A DNA stretch of 8,285 bases from Gammaproteobacteria bacterium (GTDB taxonomy: Bacteria > Pseudomonadota > Gammaproteobacteria > Competibacterales > Competibacteraceae): positions 1 through 8,285 of the forward strand of contig PWUP01000219.1 of assembly GCA_003562535.1 (NCBI GenBank). Reading direction: 5' to 3'. The notes beneath the pieces are model-generated. The model saw only the letters and a list, made by a program, of their open reading frames with translations. It was not told the DNA's origin and ran no database searches. Shown piece after piece: positions 6,566 to 8,285 of this stretch. Positions within the stretch are counted from its first letter, which is position 1. Every line of letters begins with the position of its first letter. A program made the translations under genes and the position numbers.

Positions 6566-8285
6566 ATGTTTCGATCGCGCAACTCTGCAAGCGGTGGTAA
6601 ACCGTTAGCCGTTAGCCTCGGTCTTGTCCTCACCTTAGGGCTTGGCGCCTGTGTCACCACTGGGGTTGACCCGCAGATGGAAGCCGCCATGGCCGCCGCC
6701 GGTGGTGATCCCGATAAAATGCTGGTGGTGGACTGTTTACTGCCCGGCCAAGTCCGTCGCCTAGGCACTCAGGCGACCTTTATTACCGCTCGTCGCCCCG
6801 TTCAGACCACCATCAGTCTATGCGAAATTCGGGGCGGTGAATACATCGCTTATGATCGCGCCAATCTGGAAACCGCGCTGCGGTTCTGGTTGCCTTCAGC
6901 CGAATCCGGTGACGTGACGGCCCAGAATAACGTCGGAGAAATCTACGAACGTGGCTTAGGTGGCACGGCACCCGATTATGCCCGAGCGGCTGAGTGGTTT
7001 CGCCGGGCGGCGGATCAAGGCAGCAGCCGTGCGCAAGCCAACCTCGCTCGCTTGTATGAACAAGGGCTAGGCGTACCGCAAGATCGAGTGACCGCGTTGA
7101 ATCTTTACCGCCAAGCGGCGGATTTAACTGACGACGAACTGGCCTTTGTCTCCTCGATTGAGGAATTACAACAACGCGCTGCCCGCGCCGAAGCCCGCGC
7201 CGATGCGGCTGAACGAGAGGTCAGTCAACTGCGCGGTCAACTCGGTCAGTTACGCGGTCAACTCAGCCAAAAAGATCGCGAGCAAGCCAATATTCGCCAA
7301 CGCTTGGAACAGGCACGCCAGCAGTTGAGCCAGGCCACAGCCCAGGTCGGTACGCCACAGGCCAGCCTGACTCCTGACTCCGCCACTGAAGTGGTGAGTT
7401 TACGCTTGCAGCTTGCTGAAAGTGCTCGTGAGAAAAGCCGTTTAGAGCAAGAAGCCGAACTGCTACAAGCTCGGGTTACCGCCCAAGAACGCGGTATGGC
7501 GGCCTTACGCGCCCAGCTTGAGGATACCGAGCGGCAATTGCAGAGCATGCAGCAACAGCGGCAACAACTGGTCAACAGTGATCAGCAACTGCGCGCTCGT
7601 CAATCCGAAGAACTGATTCAAGCTCAACGTGAACTCGCCGCCGCCCGTGCGGCATTAGCGCAGCAGGGGCAGCGGATGACGGCCTTGGATGACGGACGGG
7701 CTGAAGTGCAGGAATTGCTGCAACAGCTCGGTCAGCGGGGGCAGCGCATCGCTCAATTAGAACAGGCTTTGGAAGAGGCCCAACAACAGCTTGACCGCGA
7801 AACCGCACTCAACCGTGAGCTGGAACACGCACGCACCGAATTGGCACAGGCCCGCACTCGGCTGATCGCGCAACGCGAGCGCAGCGAGGAACAAGCAGCC
7901 ACTGCAGCCGAGCTTGAACGCATGGAGCAGACCGTCGCCGAGCGTAATCAGCGCATCGCTGAATTAGAACAGTCGCTGGCCAGCAGCCGCGCCCGTCTAA
8001 GCGAACAAACCAGCTTGGAAGTGCAACAACTGAATTTAGCCTTGGCGCGCCAGCAGCTTGAGGACACTCGTCGGCAGCTCGCTCAAGAACGCGCCACTCG
8101 GGGGCAGCAAGAGGCCGCTGAGCTGGATCAACTCATCGGGCAACTGGAAAACCAAGCCCGAGACTTACGCCAGCGTGAACGGCAAATCGAGCAGCTTGAA
8201 CAACAGCTCAACACCAGCGAACAACGCTTGGCCGAAGCCACGGGTAAGCTGGAGGCGCTGCAATCCGAAACTCAGCACATTCAAA
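6566..8285 (+). CDS. Sel1-repeat, coiled-coil lipoprotein, 3' end missing
   Basis: The frame is open from the ATG at 6566 through the right edge: 573 codons with no stop. The N-terminus is a lipoprotein signal (MFRSRNSASGGKPL, a hydrophobic core, then L-G-A-C with Cys 29). Val at +2 suggests outer-membrane sorting rather than retention in the inner membrane. Residues about 50-107 form a module with Cys 57 (VDCLLPGQVRRLG) and Cys 86 (SLCEIRGGEYIAYDRAN), which I recall from similar uncharacterised proteins. Two Sel1-like repeats follow, about 116-151 (QNNVGEIYERGLGG, then AAEWFRRAADQG) and 152-187 (QANLARLYEQGLGV, then ALNLYRQAAD); such repeats bind proteins. From about 195 to the edge the protein is almost entirely Gln/Glu/Arg/Leu/Ala heptad-like coiled coil, with few prolines after about residue 275. 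From memory, related proteins end in a caspase-like peptidase C14 domain, but that part is not visible here. The function is unknown; it may be an envelope scaffold or a stress or protease protein. Confidence 0.88.
   Translation, partial: MFRSRNSASGGKPLAVSLGLVLTLGLGACVTTGVDPQMEAAMAAAGGDPDKMLVVDCLLPGQVRRLGTQATFITARRPVQTTISLCEIRGGEYIAYDRANLETALRFWLPSAESGDVTAQNNVGEIYERGLGGTAPDYARAAEWFRRAADQGSSRAQANLARLYEQGLGVPQDRVTALNLYRQAADLTDDELAFVSSIEELQQRAARAEARADAAEREVSQLRGQLGQLRGQLSQKDREQANIRQRLEQARQQLSQATAQVGTPQASLTPDSATEVVSLRLQLAESAREKSRLEQEAELLQARVTAQERGMAALRAQLEDTERQLQSMQQQRQQLVNSDQQLRARQSEELIQAQRELAAARAALAQQGQRMTALDDGRAEVQELLQQLGQRGQRIAQLEQALEEAQQQLDRETALNRELEHARTELAQARTRLIAQRERSEEQAATAAELERMEQTVAERNQRIAELEQSLASSRARLSEQTSLEVQQLNLALARQQLEDTRRQLAQERATRGQQEAAELDQLIGQLENQARDLRQRERQIEQLEQQLNTSEQRLAEATGKLEALQSETQHIQ
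7232..7264 (+). repeat. Short in-frame tandem repeat in the coiled-coil gene
   Basis: The 12-base unit CGCGGTCAACTC occurs at 7232-7243 and again at 7253-7264. The offset is exactly 21 bases, or seven codons, encoding QLRGQLG then QLRGQLS. One heptad has been copied at the DNA level, consistent with coiled-coil growth by small duplications. Confidence 0.6.
7742..7972 (+). repeat. Pair of near-identical 24-base in-frame repeats in the coiled-coil gene
   Basis: Two 24-base segments at 7742-7765 and 7949-7972 differ at one base. They encode QRIAQLEQ and QRIAELEQ. The offset is 207 bases, which is 69 codons. This suggests a segmental duplication in the coiled coil, with most of the surrounding sequence since diverged. 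Confidence 0.5.

Noticed and set aside
6493..6768. 91-codon minus-strand frame crossing the divergent intergenic region
   Set aside because: It lies antisense to the start of the Sel1 lipoprotein gene and overlaps the hydrolase 5' end, with no recognisable features.
7258..7808. Two minus-strand open frames opposite the coiled-coil gene
   Set aside because: Their Cys/Ser/Arg-rich translations are what the antisense of a Gln/Glu/Leu-rich coiled coil produces; the plus frame is open for 573 codons with a signal peptide and a ribosome binding site.
1..8285. CRISPR arrays, tRNA or rRNA genes, insertion sequences, phage or toxin-antitoxin modules
   Set aside because: I looked for regular spaced repeats, terminal inverted repeats, transposase or integrase motifs and RNA gene signatures and found none; coding genes fill almost the whole window.

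Overview
The window looks like ordinary chromosome from a gammaproteobacterium. The RecG and RarD proteins resemble their enterobacterial counterparts closely across their full length. Several products carry Sec or lipoprotein signals of the Gram-negative type, and base composition is moderately GC-rich by eye, with tight gene packing. I see no insertion sequence, phage gene, CRISPR array, tRNA or rRNA. The genus cannot be fixed from the sequence alone.

Left part, plus strand (1-1750): the 3' two thirds of a cardiolipin synthase gene runs in from the left edge. After an 81-base gap comes a tiny lipoprotein gene that overlaps, by one base in TAATG, a gene for a TlpA/ResA-type periplasmic thioredoxin.

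Middle, minus strand (1747-6500, read right to left): a probable four-gene operon. Its order is a lipid-anchored alpha/beta hydrolase, the EamA-family permease rarD, the branch-migration helicase recG, and a DsbA/ScsC-like periplasmic disulfide protein. The gaps are 9, 47 and 48 bases. The last gene meets the plus-strand tlpA-like gene tail to tail, and the two stop codons share the palindrome CTAG, so there is no room for a terminator between them. Two unrelated thioredoxin-fold envelope proteins therefore lie convergently.

Right part, plus strand (6566 to the edge): a long open frame, divergent from the hydrolase and cut by the right edge, encodes an outer-membrane-type lipoprotein. It has a conserved Cys-containing N-terminal module, two Sel1-like repeats and at least 370 residues of Gln/Glu/Arg-rich coiled coil. 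It has no stop inside the window. From memory of similar proteins, I suspect the unseen C-terminus carries a caspase-like (peptidase C14) domain. This is the least understood item here and the best candidate for follow-up.

The genes do not form one pathway. The common theme is the cell envelope: phospholipid synthesis, three lipoproteins, two periplasmic thiol proteins and one inner-membrane permease, with recG embedded among them. No clearly new system is demonstrated.
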